Shown: piece after piece, positions 21,084 through 29,946 of the stretch
How the letters are laid out: every line of letters starts with the position of its first letter
How positions within the stretch are numbered: position 1 is the stretch's first letter
Assembly: GCF_003148745.1 (NCBI RefSeq)
Contig: NZ_QGGU01000006.1
Coordinates: forward strand, 237,198-301,197
Length of the DNA: 64,000 bases
From: Pleionea mediterranea
GTDB lineage: Bacteria > Pseudomonadota > Gammaproteobacteria > Enterobacterales > Kangiellaceae
Direction: 5' to 3'
Translations under genes and position numbers: made by a program
The notes under the pieces: generated by a model
What the model saw: the letters and a program-made list of their open reading frames with translations, nothing else
What the model was told of the DNA's origin: nothing
Database searches by the model: none

Positions 21084-22505
21084 ATGTTTGTTAAACAATT
21101 CTCTATTAAGCAGGCTTCCGCTATTGCGTTACTGGCATGGGGGGCAACCGCTTGCGCCAATAACGATCAAACTAATGCAGCAAACCAAAGTAAAGTTGCA
21201 GGCTTTGAAAACGATACCGCTAAAATGCATTCGATTGTTGAACAAGTTTCAGCAAATCGCATTGAACAGGATATTCAAAAGCTAGTGAGCTTTGGCACTC
21301 GCCATACGTTATCGGAAACCCAGTCAGAAACTCGTGGTATAGGTGCGGCACGTCGATGGATAAAAGCCGAATTTGAAAAAATTTCCAGGCAATGTGGCGG
21401 TTGTCTGGAAGTCATTATGGTGAGTGACACTATATCGGGCGAGAGACGAATTCCGGAACCTACCGAAGTGGTCAGTGTACTTGCGATTCAACGAGGTGAA
21501 ACCGATCCGAATCGCTTTGTGCTTATGTCTGGGGATATCGATTCCCGAGTGACGGATCCGTTAAATGAAACTTCCGATTCACCGGGGGCAAACGATAATG
21601 CGTCAGGTGTAGCGGGTACTATTGAAGCCGCTCGTGTTTTATCGCAACGTAAATTTAACGGCTCGATCATTTATGCCGCATTAGCGGGCGAAGAGCAGGG
21701 TTTGTTTGGCGGTAAAATTGTTGCCGATTACGCATTAAAACAAGGCTGGAAAATCAAAGCGGTATTAAACAACGATATGATCGGTAATATCGAAGGCATC
21801 AATGGTGTAATCAATAATACGACCGCACGAATTTTTTCCGAAGGGACGCGCGTGGTTGAAACTGAAAAAGAAGCCCGCATACGACGGTTTACCGGCGGCG
21901 AGGTAGACTCGCCCAGCCGAAACCTTGCCCGATACATTGATCGCATGGCCGATGAGTATATTCCCAACCTGGATACCATGCTGGTTTATCGGCTTGATCG
22001 GTTTGGCCGTGGTGGTCATCATCGTCCGTTTAATGCCGTGGGCATACCCGGTGTGCGCATTATGGAAACCAATGAACATTATGATCGACAGCATCAAGAT
22101 TTACGCACTGAAAATGGCGTCACTTATGGAGACACTATTGATGGCGTTAATTTTGACTATGCCGCTAAGTTGACGGCGTTAAATGCGGTTTCTTTGGCGG
22201 GTATGGCGTGGGCGCCGGCACCGCCCTCGGGTGTGGAAATATCTGGTGCTGTTCAACCCAGCACAACCTTAAAATGGCAGCCTGCCGCAAAAAATGAACA
22301 GGCAAACTTGGCGGGTTATAAAATCTATTGGCGTTATACCGATCAGCCCCAGTGGCAATTCAGCCGGTTTGTGGGTAATGTTAATGAGTACACGTTAAAA
22401 AATGTGGTCATTGATAATTATTACTTTGGGGTCGCCAGTGTCAGTAAAGACGGCTTTGAAAGCCCGGTTGTGTTCCCTGGTCCTGCGGGTTCATTTGGTG
22501 ATTGA
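21084..22505 (+). CDS. secreted M28 family zinc metallopeptidase with C-terminal FN3-like domain
   Basis: M28 enzymes are di-zinc aminopeptidases or carboxypeptidases. The 473-residue protein has a signal sequence ending near ATAC, so it could be a lipoprotein, although the lipobox is weak. The core shows SGDIDSR (residues 150-155), GANDNASG with Asp171, GEEQG with catalytic Glu203 and ligand Glu204, NNDMIG, and HYDRQHQD for the last His ligand. The first ligand motif has Asp (151) where most M28 members have His. The last 90 residues, from about PPSGVEI, look like a fibronectin type III domain with a YKIYWRYTD strand. GAGGGG precedes ATG 21084. Confidence 0.88.
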   Translation: MFVKQFSIKQASAIALLAWGATACANNDQTNAANQSKVAGFENDTAKMHSIVEQVSANRIEQDIQKLVSFGTRHTLSETQSETRGIGAARRWIKAEFEKISRQCGGCLEVIMVSDTISGERRIPEPTEVVSVLAIQRGETDPNRFVLMSGDIDSRVTDPLNETSDSPGANDNASGVAGTIEAARVLSQRKFNGSIIYAALAGEEQGLFGGKIVADYALKQGWKIKAVLNNDMIGNIEGINGVINNTTARIFSEGTRVVETEKEARIRRFTGGEVDSPSRNLARYIDRMADEYIPNLDTMLVYRLDRFGRGGHHRPFNAVGIPGVRIMETNEHYDRQHQDLRTENGVTYGDTIDGVNFDYAAKLTALNAVSLAGMAWAPAPPSGVEISGAVQPSTTLKWQPAAKNEQANLAGYKIYWRYTDQPQWQFSRFVGNVNEYTLKNVVIDNYYFGVASVSKDGFESPVVFPGPAGSFGD

Positions 22506-22547
22506 TAGAGCCAAGAAGGCTTTGAAAAAATAAAGGAAATAAAGCTT

Positions 22548-23048
22548 ATGCTGCCTGTTGCTAAGGTTTCTTTACGGCGTTTATTACCCGCTGATCTTGC
22601 TGTATTTTTTGACATGCAACAAGACAAAGATGCCATACACATGGCAGCATTTACCGCACAAAATCCCGAGGATAAAGCAGCCTTCGAAGACAAATGGCAC
22701 CGCATTTTGACCGATGCGGATATTAAGTTAAGGACTATTTTGGTCAGCAACGAAACAGGTGAGCAATCAGTTGCCGGTAATGTTGTTGTATTTCCTTCCG
22801 AACTGGGTAGAGAAGTCGGCTTCTGGATTATTAAACAATTTTGGCGTTGCGGCGTAGGTCAGCAGGCTGTTTCATTGTTTCTAAATGAGTTAAAGGAACC
22901 AACACTCTACGCGCGATCTGCGTTTGATAATTCTGCCTCGATAAAAATTCTGGAAGCCAATCACTTTGTTTATCAATCATCCGAAACCAATTACGCCTGT
23001 GGTCGTGATTTAGATGTGAAAGAACATATTTATAAACGTTGCAGTTAA
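22548..23048 (+). CDS. GNAT family N-acetyltransferase
   Basis: The 166-residue protein has the RimJ/RimL-like GNAT layout. The N-terminal VSLRRLLPADL is followed by a middle strand and VGFWIIKQFWRCGVGQQAVSLFL (shown in part), whose R-x-x-G-x-G acetyl-CoA loop (RCGVGQ) is intact, and ARSAFDNSASIKILEANHF matches motif B. The substrate cannot be told; it may be a small amine, antibiotic or protein N-terminus. AAGGAAA lies before ATG 22548. It follows the M28 peptidase by 42 bp and may be co-transcribed. Confidence 0.85.
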   Translation: MLPVAKVSLRRLLPADLAVFFDMQQDKDAIHMAAFTAQNPEDKAAFEDKWHRILTDADIKLRTILVSNETGEQSVAGNVVVFPSELGREVGFWIIKQFWRCGVGQQAVSLFLNELKEPTLYARSAFDNSASIKILEANHFVYQSSETNYACGRDLDVKEHIYKRCS

Positions 23049-23153
23049 GAAAATATCAAGTAACAGCGTTCGTTTGTGCAAGGTTTAAAAGGTTCGAAGA
23101 TTGCAAATTCATAAAGATTAATTAGTGAGTATTTTAAATAAAGGAGTAATGAT

Positions 23154-24110
23154 ATGAGACGTTTTATTTTATTAATATCCCTCTTAACCTGTAACACCCT
23201 TATGGTATTTGCTGCAGATATCAAAGGTTCGAAAGACCATCCTTTAGCAGGCCGGTTCGAAGGCTCTGAAATTATTATATACAGCCACAGTAATTTCGAT
23301 GAATACCGACTGATTGTTAAGCCTTTAACGTCTAATGGCAGCTTAGAAACAAAAAATGCACAAAATACAAAACGACTGGAAGGAGAGCTTTATCGTATTA
23401 CCTATAAAGCACCTGAAGGGGCAAGCTCACTTGCTGTTTTTAGAGCCTATCAGGATGCACTGTTCGCTAATGGTTTTGAAAGTTTGTTTGAGTGTAATGG
23501 AGAGAGTGCGTGTGGTAATGGCAACGGGTATAACTTTAATCGCCGCTCTCCCGGACGAACGTTATCGCAACGCTTCATAAATACTAAGGGTGATAGTACT
23601 CGATATCAGGCACTTAAAAAGTCCAGTCCGCAGGGTGATGTTTATGTTTCCTTGCATGTTGCTGAAGAGCGTGGTGTTTACGCGCAAGTTGATGTTATTG
23701 AAGTAAAAGCCCAGAAAAGCAAGGTGGTTTTAATTAAAGCCAATGAAATGTCAGAGAAAATTGATCAAGATGGGAAAGTTGCTTTGTACGGATTGTATTT
23801 TAATACCAATAAAGCAACCATTAAAAATGACTCAAAGCCGACGCTAGATGAGATAGGAAAGTTATTAAAGAAAAACTCTGACTTGAAGTTACTGGTTGTA
23901 GGTCACACTGATAATCAAGGTGGGTTTGATTATAATATTAAACTATCACAGCAACGTGCGGCATCAGTAAAAAATGTTTTGGTTAACGATTATGGTATAA
24001 AGGCTTCCCGATTGAAATCGTGGGGCGTTGGTTATACTGCTCCAGTGGCGAGCAATAAATCTGAGCAAGGCCGTAGCGAAAACCGACGTGTGGAGCTGGT
24101 TGCCCAGTAA
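23154..24110 (+). CDS. DUF4892/OmpA-like outer-membrane-associated protein
   Basis: A signal peptide (cleavage after VFAA) is followed by a region that resembles DUF4892 (GSKDHPLAGRFEGSEII, FECNGESACGNGNGYNF, DVYVSLHVAEERGVYAQVDV). From about residue 200 there is an OmpA C-terminal peptidoglycan-binding domain with VVGHTDNQGGFDYNIKLSQQRA and GRSENRRVEL. The Asp and Arg that hold diaminopimelate are present. The protein probably links the cell wall to the outer membrane. The start has AAGGAG seven bases before ATG 23154. It stands alone between the acetyltransferase and the convergent reductase gene. Confidence 0.85.
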   Translation: MRRFILLISLLTCNTLMVFAADIKGSKDHPLAGRFEGSEIIIYSHSNFDEYRLIVKPLTSNGSLETKNAQNTKRLEGELYRITYKAPEGASSLAVFRAYQDALFANGFESLFECNGESACGNGNGYNFNRRSPGRTLSQRFINTKGDSTRYQALKKSSPQGDVYVSLHVAEERGVYAQVDVIEVKAQKSKVVLIKANEMSEKIDQDGKVALYGLYFNTNKATIKNDSKPTLDEIGKLLKKNSDLKLLVVGHTDNQGGFDYNIKLSQQRAASVKNVLVNDYGIKASRLKSWGVGYTAPVASNKSEQGRSENRRVELVAQ

Positions 24111-24334
24111 GACTATTGATTCAGGTTATGGTTGCAATATAAAGAACATTGTTTCTGCTGCCTAAATATTTCAAAACATTTATCCATAACTTGAATCTAT
24201 TTTCAGTTTTTGCATTTCTGACATAACCTTTTTATGTGATTTCGCAGATTCAACAACGAAGTGCAAGGTTAAGCAAAAATAGCTTAAAGAGGTAATGTGT
24301 CAGTGTACTTGGAATTTAAGTTCGAAAACGAGCT

Positions 24335-25111
24335 TTAATCAACAAACGCTCGCTCAATAACATAATCACCTTGAACGCCAATTTTGGGGCTGATTTCGAA
24401 GCCAGCGTTATCCAGTAGCTCTGATATATCTTGCAGCATTTCCGAGTTGCCGCAAATCATGGCGCGATCATGTTCAGGATTAAGCCCATCAATGTCCAAG
24501 TCTTTAAACATCTGCTTACTGTTGATCAGCTTGGTAATACGGCCCTGGTGTTTAAAGGGTTCGCGGGTGACGCTTGGGTAATAGACTAGCTGATTCTCGA
24601 TTAGCTCGCCGATGTATTCATGCTGAGGCAGTTGGTTTTCTATAAAGTCTCGGTAGGCTAGTTCCTGAATAAATCGAACACCGTGACATAGAATTATCTG
24701 ATCAAACTTTTCGTAGGTTTCCGGATCTTGAATAATACTGATAAAGGGGGCTAAACCGGTGCCGGTTGCAAATAAAAACAGTCGTTTGCCAGGTTTTAGA
24801 TCGTCAATAACCAATGTGCCCGTTGGCTTTTTACTGACAACAATTTCGCTGCCTTTAACCAGATGCTGTAATTTAGAAGTAAGGGCGCCATCGGGCACTT
24901 TAATACTGAAAAATTCCAGATGCTCTTCATAATTTGGGCTGGCAATACTGTAGGCTCTAATGATGGGGCGGGTTTGCTCTTCTGGCAATCCAATCATTAA
25001 AAACTCACCGTTACGGAACTTTAAACTTTGGCTGCGCGTGGTTTTAAAGCTGAATAAGTTATCGCTCCAATGGTGGACATCTAGTACTTTTTCTACGTTC
25101 AGGTTTTTCAT
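24335..25111 (-). CDS. fpr: ferredoxin--NADP+ reductase
   Basis: Fpr moves electrons between NADPH and ferredoxin or flavodoxin, feeding Fe-S cluster enzymes and the oxidative stress response. The 258-residue protein has the FAD motif RAYSIASP, the NADP-binding GTGLAPF, CHGVR and MICGNSEML, and ends ERAFVD, the C-terminal extension of the bacterial (subclass IA/B) enzymes. The start is ATG at 25111. A Fur-box-like palindrome lies about 190 bp upstream, so iron control is possible. It is convergent with the OmpA-like gene. Confidence 0.95.
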   Translation of the reverse strand: MKNLNVEKVLDVHHWSDNLFSFKTTRSQSLKFRNGEFLMIGLPEEQTRPIIRAYSIASPNYEEHLEFFSIKVPDGALTSKLQHLVKGSEIVVSKKPTGTLVIDDLKPGKRLFLFATGTGLAPFISIIQDPETYEKFDQIILCHGVRFIQELAYRDFIENQLPQHEYIGELIENQLVYYPSVTREPFKHQGRITKLINSKQMFKDLDIDGLNPEHDRAMICGNSEMLQDISELLDNAGFEISPKIGVQGDYVIERAFVD

Positions 25112-25297
25112 ATAAAGTATCGGTAACTCGCCATCATTCTAAAATTACGACTGCCCATTGCCTGGGCGATCGGTTAATACTCTGTACAGCAGGGCATTAT
25201 TGATTCGCGCCGCATTATACCTGTCTAAAAGCTGTACAGACACAGTGAACCGTGAATTTTTAAAGTAAAAGTATTGATTTACTGCAGGATTTATTGT

Positions 25298-25316
25298 GCG
25301 AACGATAATCATTATC
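25298..25316 (-). promoter_or_regulatory. candidate Fur box upstream of fpr
   Basis: GATAATCATTATC at 25304-25316 matches the right 13 bases of the 19-bp Fur consensus exactly, and 16 of 19 overall. It lies in a 328-bp gap between fpr and the exporter gene, both on the minus strand. No other gene is convincing in this gap. Confidence 0.6.
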
Positions 25317-25439
25317 ATTAAAAGGGGTTGATTTGTCAATAATAGCTCGTGATTTTCAATAATCGAGACTTAATTGAGTTAATTAGTCTGATCAGAATTT
25401 ATTGATAGAGACTGCTATCTATATGTTTGTCTGCATAGA

Positions 25440-27740
25440 TCAAGACTTTGAGCGTTCATCCAGCTTTTTCAGAGCTATCGGCAGCAAGGTAAAGTCGATA
25501 ATCAGGGCCACCAGTAATGTCAGACACAACAGGGCGCCAGTACTGCTGGTGGGCGTAAGAGGAGATGCCATAAGGGTCGCAAAGCCGGCGACCAGTATCA
25601 CAGTGGTGGTGATTAAGGCTTTACCAACAATATGAAATGCATAATCGATGGATTGTTGCGTGGATTTGTTCAGCTGATGTCTGGCTCTGGCGTATTTGGT
25701 TAAAAAGTGTACGCTATCATCGACAATAATACCAAGGCTCATACAAATCACCACAGACAGCGCCAGATCGATATAGCCTGCGGTTAGTCCCCAAAGGCCA
25801 TAAGCGATAAAACCGGGAATTAAATTTGGCAACAGGCTTATGGCGCCGTATTTGAAGGACTTTAATACAACGCCGATTAAGGCACTGATCACTAATAGCG
25901 CAATAACACTGCCGAGGATCATTTGAACAATATTACGGTGGGCAATGTGTGCAAAAATATGATCCATGCCGGACAATTTTAATGTGATGCCATCCTTCGT
26001 TATTGAATTAAAAAACTGCATCAACGACTGTTCAAATTCGATCAACTGCTCCGAGTCCATTGGCTGTAATAAAATACTGGTTCTTGAAGCTGAGCGATCA
26101 TCGATGACCCATTGATCCACACCCAGCCCTTCGGGCAGCGACAATTCGTATAACAATAAATATTGCGCAGCCAGAGGTTGCGAGTCTGGCATCTTAAAGT
26201 AATCCGCTTGATCGGCGTGCATGTTCTGGTTAAGTCGTTTAAGGGTATAGCCATAGCTTTGAATATGCTTAATCGTTTGCTGATTTTCGAGGTGGTTCAG
26301 CAATTGATCCAGCACCGATAAATAATCGGGAGAGTTAACGGAAACTTGTTCGCTGTCCATCACCAACTCGTAGCGGTGCAAGCGATCAAATTTGTTTTTT
26401 AATAAATTTACCGCTCTGGCTAACTCAAAACGGTCAGAAAAGTATTTGCTCCAGTTTTCGCTAATCGTTAAGCGGCTTATGCCCCAACCAGCGACTAAAA
26501 TAACCGAAATTAATGTCAGGGTGATGAGCTTTCTATGCTGAATGACCTTATGTGAAAACAAGGTTAACAATGATGATGAGGATTTCTGCTGTTTAAATTG
26601 TATGGGCCAGTAATGTAAAGCCACGGGCAGCAAACAGATGGTGAATACCCAGGCAAGGGTGACGCCAATGGCCACCATATTGCCGAGATCCTGATAGGGC
26701 GGCGAATCACTGACGTTTAAAAACAACACCCCCACTGCAGTGGTGATGCTGGTAATAGAAATAGGTGCCAAGTTAATCCGAAACGCTTCTCTGTTGGCTT
26801 TGGCTGCTGATAAGCCATCAACCCGCATCAAGTATCGGTAACTGGTGAGGTAATGGACACAGTCGGCTACTGCCAGTGTAAGCACCACCGATGGAACAAA
26901 ACCCGCCACAGGCGTGAATTCCTGTTTAAATAAGGAAAACAGACTGAATGTAAACAAAATGCTTAAGGTTGTGATCACCAGTGTAAACACTGTGGCTTTT
27001 ACGCTTCTAAAAAACAGTAGCAATCCAAGGGTGATCACCAGGTAACTGATGGGTACAAGCGTTAACAAATCATTCTTTACGGCGTTTTCAAGAGTGACAT
27101 TTGAAACTATGGAGCCCACAAGATGAAAGTTAATGTCCGGAGATTGTTCTGTAAAACTCTGCATTAAGTCTAATGCTTGTTGATGCAGTTGTTTAATGTC
27201 TTTGCCGGACTGCCCGTCTAAATCAAGACTGGCGTGGACCACGGCCAGTGTTTCATCGGGCGAAAGATAACTGTCATTTAATTGTGGATCACTGGCAATG
27301 GCATCACGTAAAGCTTCTGGCTGAGCGTCTAACTCACTCAAAGCGCGGGTATATAATGTATCTTGTTCGGCGTATGTGTATTGATAATTGGTCAGCGAGT
27401 TAACACGGGTTACCGTGTTTAATTGCCACAGTTCCTGGGTATAGTGTTCAAGCTTATCGAGGTTGTTTCGGGTTAACCAACTGCCGTGTTTAAGCTCTGC
27501 CAATAAGGCAATACTGTCGTGTGATCCAAACTGCTCTTCAAATTGATCAAAGGCATCGAGCTGCGGGTTTTGTTCGCTAAAATAAACACGGAAATCATTG
27601 CTTAAATACACCGATGCCAAACCGGATAATGACAGACAGCACAGAACAAACAAAATCAGAGCTATTTTTTGCAGTCTTGAGATACTGCAAAAGTCAACGA
27701 CACTGTCGGTATTGATATTGTTGGTCCGTTTTTCAGTCAA
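25440..27740 (-). CDS. RND superfamily (MMPL/SSD-type) membrane transporter
   Basis: The 766-residue protein has the duplicated layout of RND/MMPL exporters: an N-terminal helix, a periplasmic loop (residues about 55-220), five to six helices including a segment with ADCVHYLTSY, then a second helix-loop-bundle half with GIIVDDSVHFLTKY. The two conserved Asp-containing helices fit proton coupling. Proteins of this family export lipids, hopanoids or siderophore-like compounds, so the substrate is open. The gene is single and divergent from a PaiB-like gene across 203 bp that holds a 16-bp palindrome. Confidence 0.87.
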   Translation of the reverse strand: MTEKRTNNINTDSVVDFCSISRLQKIALILFVLCCLSLSGLASVYLSNDFRVYFSEQNPQLDAFDQFEEQFGSHDSIALLAELKHGSWLTRNNLDKLEHYTQELWQLNTVTRVNSLTNYQYTYAEQDTLYTRALSELDAQPEALRDAIASDPQLNDSYLSPDETLAVVHASLDLDGQSGKDIKQLHQQALDLMQSFTEQSPDINFHLVGSIVSNVTLENAVKNDLLTLVPISYLVITLGLLLFFRSVKATVFTLVITTLSILFTFSLFSLFKQEFTPVAGFVPSVVLTLAVADCVHYLTSYRYLMRVDGLSAAKANREAFRINLAPISITSITTAVGVLFLNVSDSPPYQDLGNMVAIGVTLAWVFTICLLPVALHYWPIQFKQQKSSSSLLTLFSHKVIQHRKLITLTLISVILVAGWGISRLTISENWSKYFSDRFELARAVNLLKNKFDRLHRYELVMDSEQVSVNSPDYLSVLDQLLNHLENQQTIKHIQSYGYTLKRLNQNMHADQADYFKMPDSQPLAAQYLLLYELSLPEGLGVDQWVIDDRSASRTSILLQPMDSEQLIEFEQSLMQFFNSITKDGITLKLSGMDHIFAHIAHRNIVQMILGSVIALLVISALIGVVLKSFKYGAISLLPNLIPGFIAYGLWGLTAGYIDLALSVVICMSLGIIVDDSVHFLTKYARARHQLNKSTQQSIDYAFHIVGKALITTTVILVAGFATLMASPLTPTSSTGALLCLTLLVALIIDFTLLPIALKKLDERSKS

Positions 27741-27888
27741 GTTTTAATTCTCTATGTTATGCAAATAAGGCTTTTTTATTTTGGATCCCTGAACCACTTT
27801 AAAATCATTCAGCAAATTGTTTTTAAACAGTTTAGTATAGTGACAGGTTAAAACACTACCGACTAGAACTATAGCAAAGAGTCTTAAA

Positions 27889-27904
27889 AAGTGATTGATC
27901 ACTT
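27889..27904. promoter_or_regulatory. 16-bp palindrome between exporter and PaiB-like gene
   Basis: AAGTGATTGATCACTT is a perfect palindrome about 40 bp upstream of the PaiB-like start and 150 bp upstream of the exporter start. The position fits an operator. The GTGA/TCAC arms are four bases apart, which does not match CRP (six). Confidence 0.4.
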
Positions 27905-27943
27905 AATATACACATATTTTATAATAGAACTAATGGACCCATA

Positions 27944-28564
27944 ATGATTGATGTACCCAAAAAATGGCAAATGAAACAGCCAGAACAACCCTATGACTTT
28001 ATCAAGCAGTTTCCCTTTGCAACCTTGGTAAGTCAAAACTTTGATGCTTCTCACTTACCATTAGTACTTGATAGCGATAAAGGTGAAAAAGGGGTGTTGT
28101 ATGGGCATTTTGCTCGCTCAAATCATCATTGGAAAGAGGCCGATAAATCGCCGGTACTGGCCATTTTTAACGAGCCTCATGCCTACATTTCTCCAACCTG
28201 GTATGCAAACAAACCGGCAGTACCCACCTGGAATTACGCTGTGGTTCATGTTGAAGGTAGGCTTAACTTATTAAGTTCTGACGCAACATTGGCGTGTCTC
28301 GAACAAATGTTATTAACCTTTGAGCCAGAACTTACTCATAACAAGTCCATTATACCCGATGAGTATCGCGATAAATTAGCCACAGCTATTGTTGGCTTTG
28401 AAATTATCATTGAGCGAATAGTAGGGAAACAGAAGTTAGGACAGCATCGCAGCCCTGATGATCAACGAGGGGTAGCAAGTCAGTTAAAGCAGTCGTCACG
28501 ACTGCAAGATCAAATTTTATATCAATATATGAAGGATATTAATGTTGGCTTAGGTGAGTGTTGA
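27944..28564 (+). CDS. PaiB-like FMN-binding protein (putative negative transcriptional regulator)
   Basis: The 206-residue protein matches the PaiB/FMN-binding split-barrel family: FPFATLVSQ, HLPLVLD, GHFARSNHHWK, and the signature HAYISPTWYANKPAVPTWNYAVVHVEG (given only as HAYISPTWY and PTWNYAVVHVEG). Bacillus PaiB represses sporulation and protease genes, but most members are uncharacterised flavin or heme binders. The start ATG 27944 has a poor ribosome site. It probably stands alone. Confidence 0.88.
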   Translation: MIDVPKKWQMKQPEQPYDFIKQFPFATLVSQNFDASHLPLVLDSDKGEKGVLYGHFARSNHHWKEADKSPVLAIFNEPHAYISPTWYANKPAVPTWNYAVVHVEGRLNLLSSDATLACLEQMLLTFEPELTHNKSIIPDEYRDKLATAIVGFEIIIERIVGKQKLGQHRSPDDQRGVASQLKQSSRLQDQILYQYMKDINVGLGEC

Positions 28565-28704
28565 TTTTAAATCTATGCCAAATGTTCAAGTTAATAAGCA
28601 TATGGGTAGGTAAGATTATATACACTCTATTTTACAGTTCGACATTAAATTACTTATTCGATAGACTGACGCCACTTTAATTCAGACATATATTGCAACT
28701 ATAA

Positions 28705-29820
28705 ATGTCACACATTCAGATGACTATATTAGCCATTGGCGGATTACAAGGATTTTTATTATTTATTCTTCTTGTAACTGATAAAAGGGTTAACTACGCC
28801 AGCAAATTACTCGGCATTTATTGTCTGCTACTCGCGCTCACCCTAATGGTTCCGTTATTAGTATCAGGGGAAGCTAATTCATTGTCCTGGTTGATTGGCT
28901 GGTTGGTATTTCTACCTGCGAGCTTTGGCGCTATGAGCTATTTATATTGTCGAGTGGCGATGACAGGCTCAGCATTAAAATATTTTGACTTGATTCATCT
29001 AATCCCACTGCTGATTTGTTACTTGCTAAATTATGACATTCTTTTTTCTGGACAAAAGGCGTTGCAGTTTATGCGCACACCCAACGACAACTTGCTGTCA
29101 ATTCAATTGACGCTTGTTGTTTTATATGGTCAAGCGATTGTCTACGGGGCACTCTTGATCAGAATGATTTATCGTTATCAAACCAAAGCAAAGCAGACAT
29201 TGTCATCATACAACCGAAGCACTTTCCGCTGGCATTGGGGGCTGGCGACTTTCATGGTTTTGATATGGAGTCTAAAGGCTTTGTCGAGCGTAACAAGTTT
29301 CGCTGGTCCTATGGTTAATTTTATTGCCGATTGTTTATTGGTGATTTTGGTTTATGTTTTTGCCATTACACAATGGCGCAATCCTGCTCTATTTCATGTC
29401 CAACAACTGGATGAGCAGTTAGCGCAATCGGCGAAGCCAAAAAGTGAATTTTCGCCAGATGGGGTATTAGATCATAGCATGCGCTCGAGTGTCTTAAACT
29501 TGGTGCAAGATAAAATCGAAAAGCAGGCCTTGTATCGTGACAGTGAGTTGACATTGGCTGCGCTCGCTGAGCAAGTTGGGGTGAGCGTGCACCATTTGTC
29601 AGAAACACTCAATCAATATGGTGGCAAAAACTTTAATCGGTTTATAAATGAATATCGTGTCACAGAGGTCTGTCAGCAACTCAAGCAAAATAGCGATCGT
29701 AAATTAATTGATTTAGCGCTGGATGCCGGCTTTTCTTCAAAAAGCAGTTTTAATGCCATATTCAAAAAGCTTACCGGAAAAACCCCAAGCGCCTATCGAC
29801 AGGAGCTTGCTGAGTCTTAA
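28705..29820 (+). CDS. membrane-bound AraC-family transcriptional regulator
   Basis: The first about 220 residues form a run of roughly seven membrane helices, starting from residue 7. They are followed by a linker and a C-terminal AraC/XylS double helix-turn-helix of about 100 residues: LTLAALAEQVGVSVHHLSETLN and LIDLALDAGFSSKSSFNAIFKKLTGKTPSAYR (each quoted partly). A regulator anchored in the membrane probably senses a membrane or periplasmic signal directly. It lies 126 bp upstream of, and in the same direction as, an amidohydrolase gene, with a cluster of TGGACG motifs between them. That gene is the likely target. Confidence 0.92.
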   Translation: MSHIQMTILAIGGLQGFLLFILLVTDKRVNYASKLLGIYCLLLALTLMVPLLVSGEANSLSWLIGWLVFLPASFGAMSYLYCRVAMTGSALKYFDLIHLIPLLICYLLNYDILFSGQKALQFMRTPNDNLLSIQLTLVVLYGQAIVYGALLIRMIYRYQTKAKQTLSSYNRSTFRWHWGLATFMVLIWSLKALSSVTSFAGPMVNFIADCLLVILVYVFAITQWRNPALFHVQQLDEQLAQSAKPKSEFSPDGVLDHSMRSSVLNLVQDKIEKQALYRDSELTLAALAEQVGVSVHHLSETLNQYGGKNFNRFINEYRVTEVCQQLKQNSDRKLIDLALDAGFSSKSSFNAIFKKLTGKTPSAYRQELAES

Positions 29821-29823
29821 AAC

Positions 29824-29905
29824 CGTCCAAAAATCGGCTGAAACCCACTAAGTTAGCCATTCTGGACGTCTAAGATTATAAGTTTGGACGCACTGTTCAT
29901 GGACG
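29824..29905 (+). promoter_or_regulatory. clustered TGGACG motifs, candidate AraC-type operator
   Basis: TGGACG occurs at 29863-29868, 29885-29890 and 29900-29905, with the inverse CGTCCA at 29824-29829. The first two direct copies are 22 bp apart (two helical turns), the spacing AraC proteins like. The sites end about 40 bp before the amidohydrolase start. Confidence 0.5.
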
Positions 29906-29946
29906 CGTGTTGAAATTGAGCCATCAATCACTGATGGAATTTAATC

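Noticed and set aside
25145..25339. 64-codon minus-strand frame spanning the Fur-box candidate
   Set aside because: It reads through the palindrome and lacks a ribosome site or similarity; better explained as regulatory DNA.
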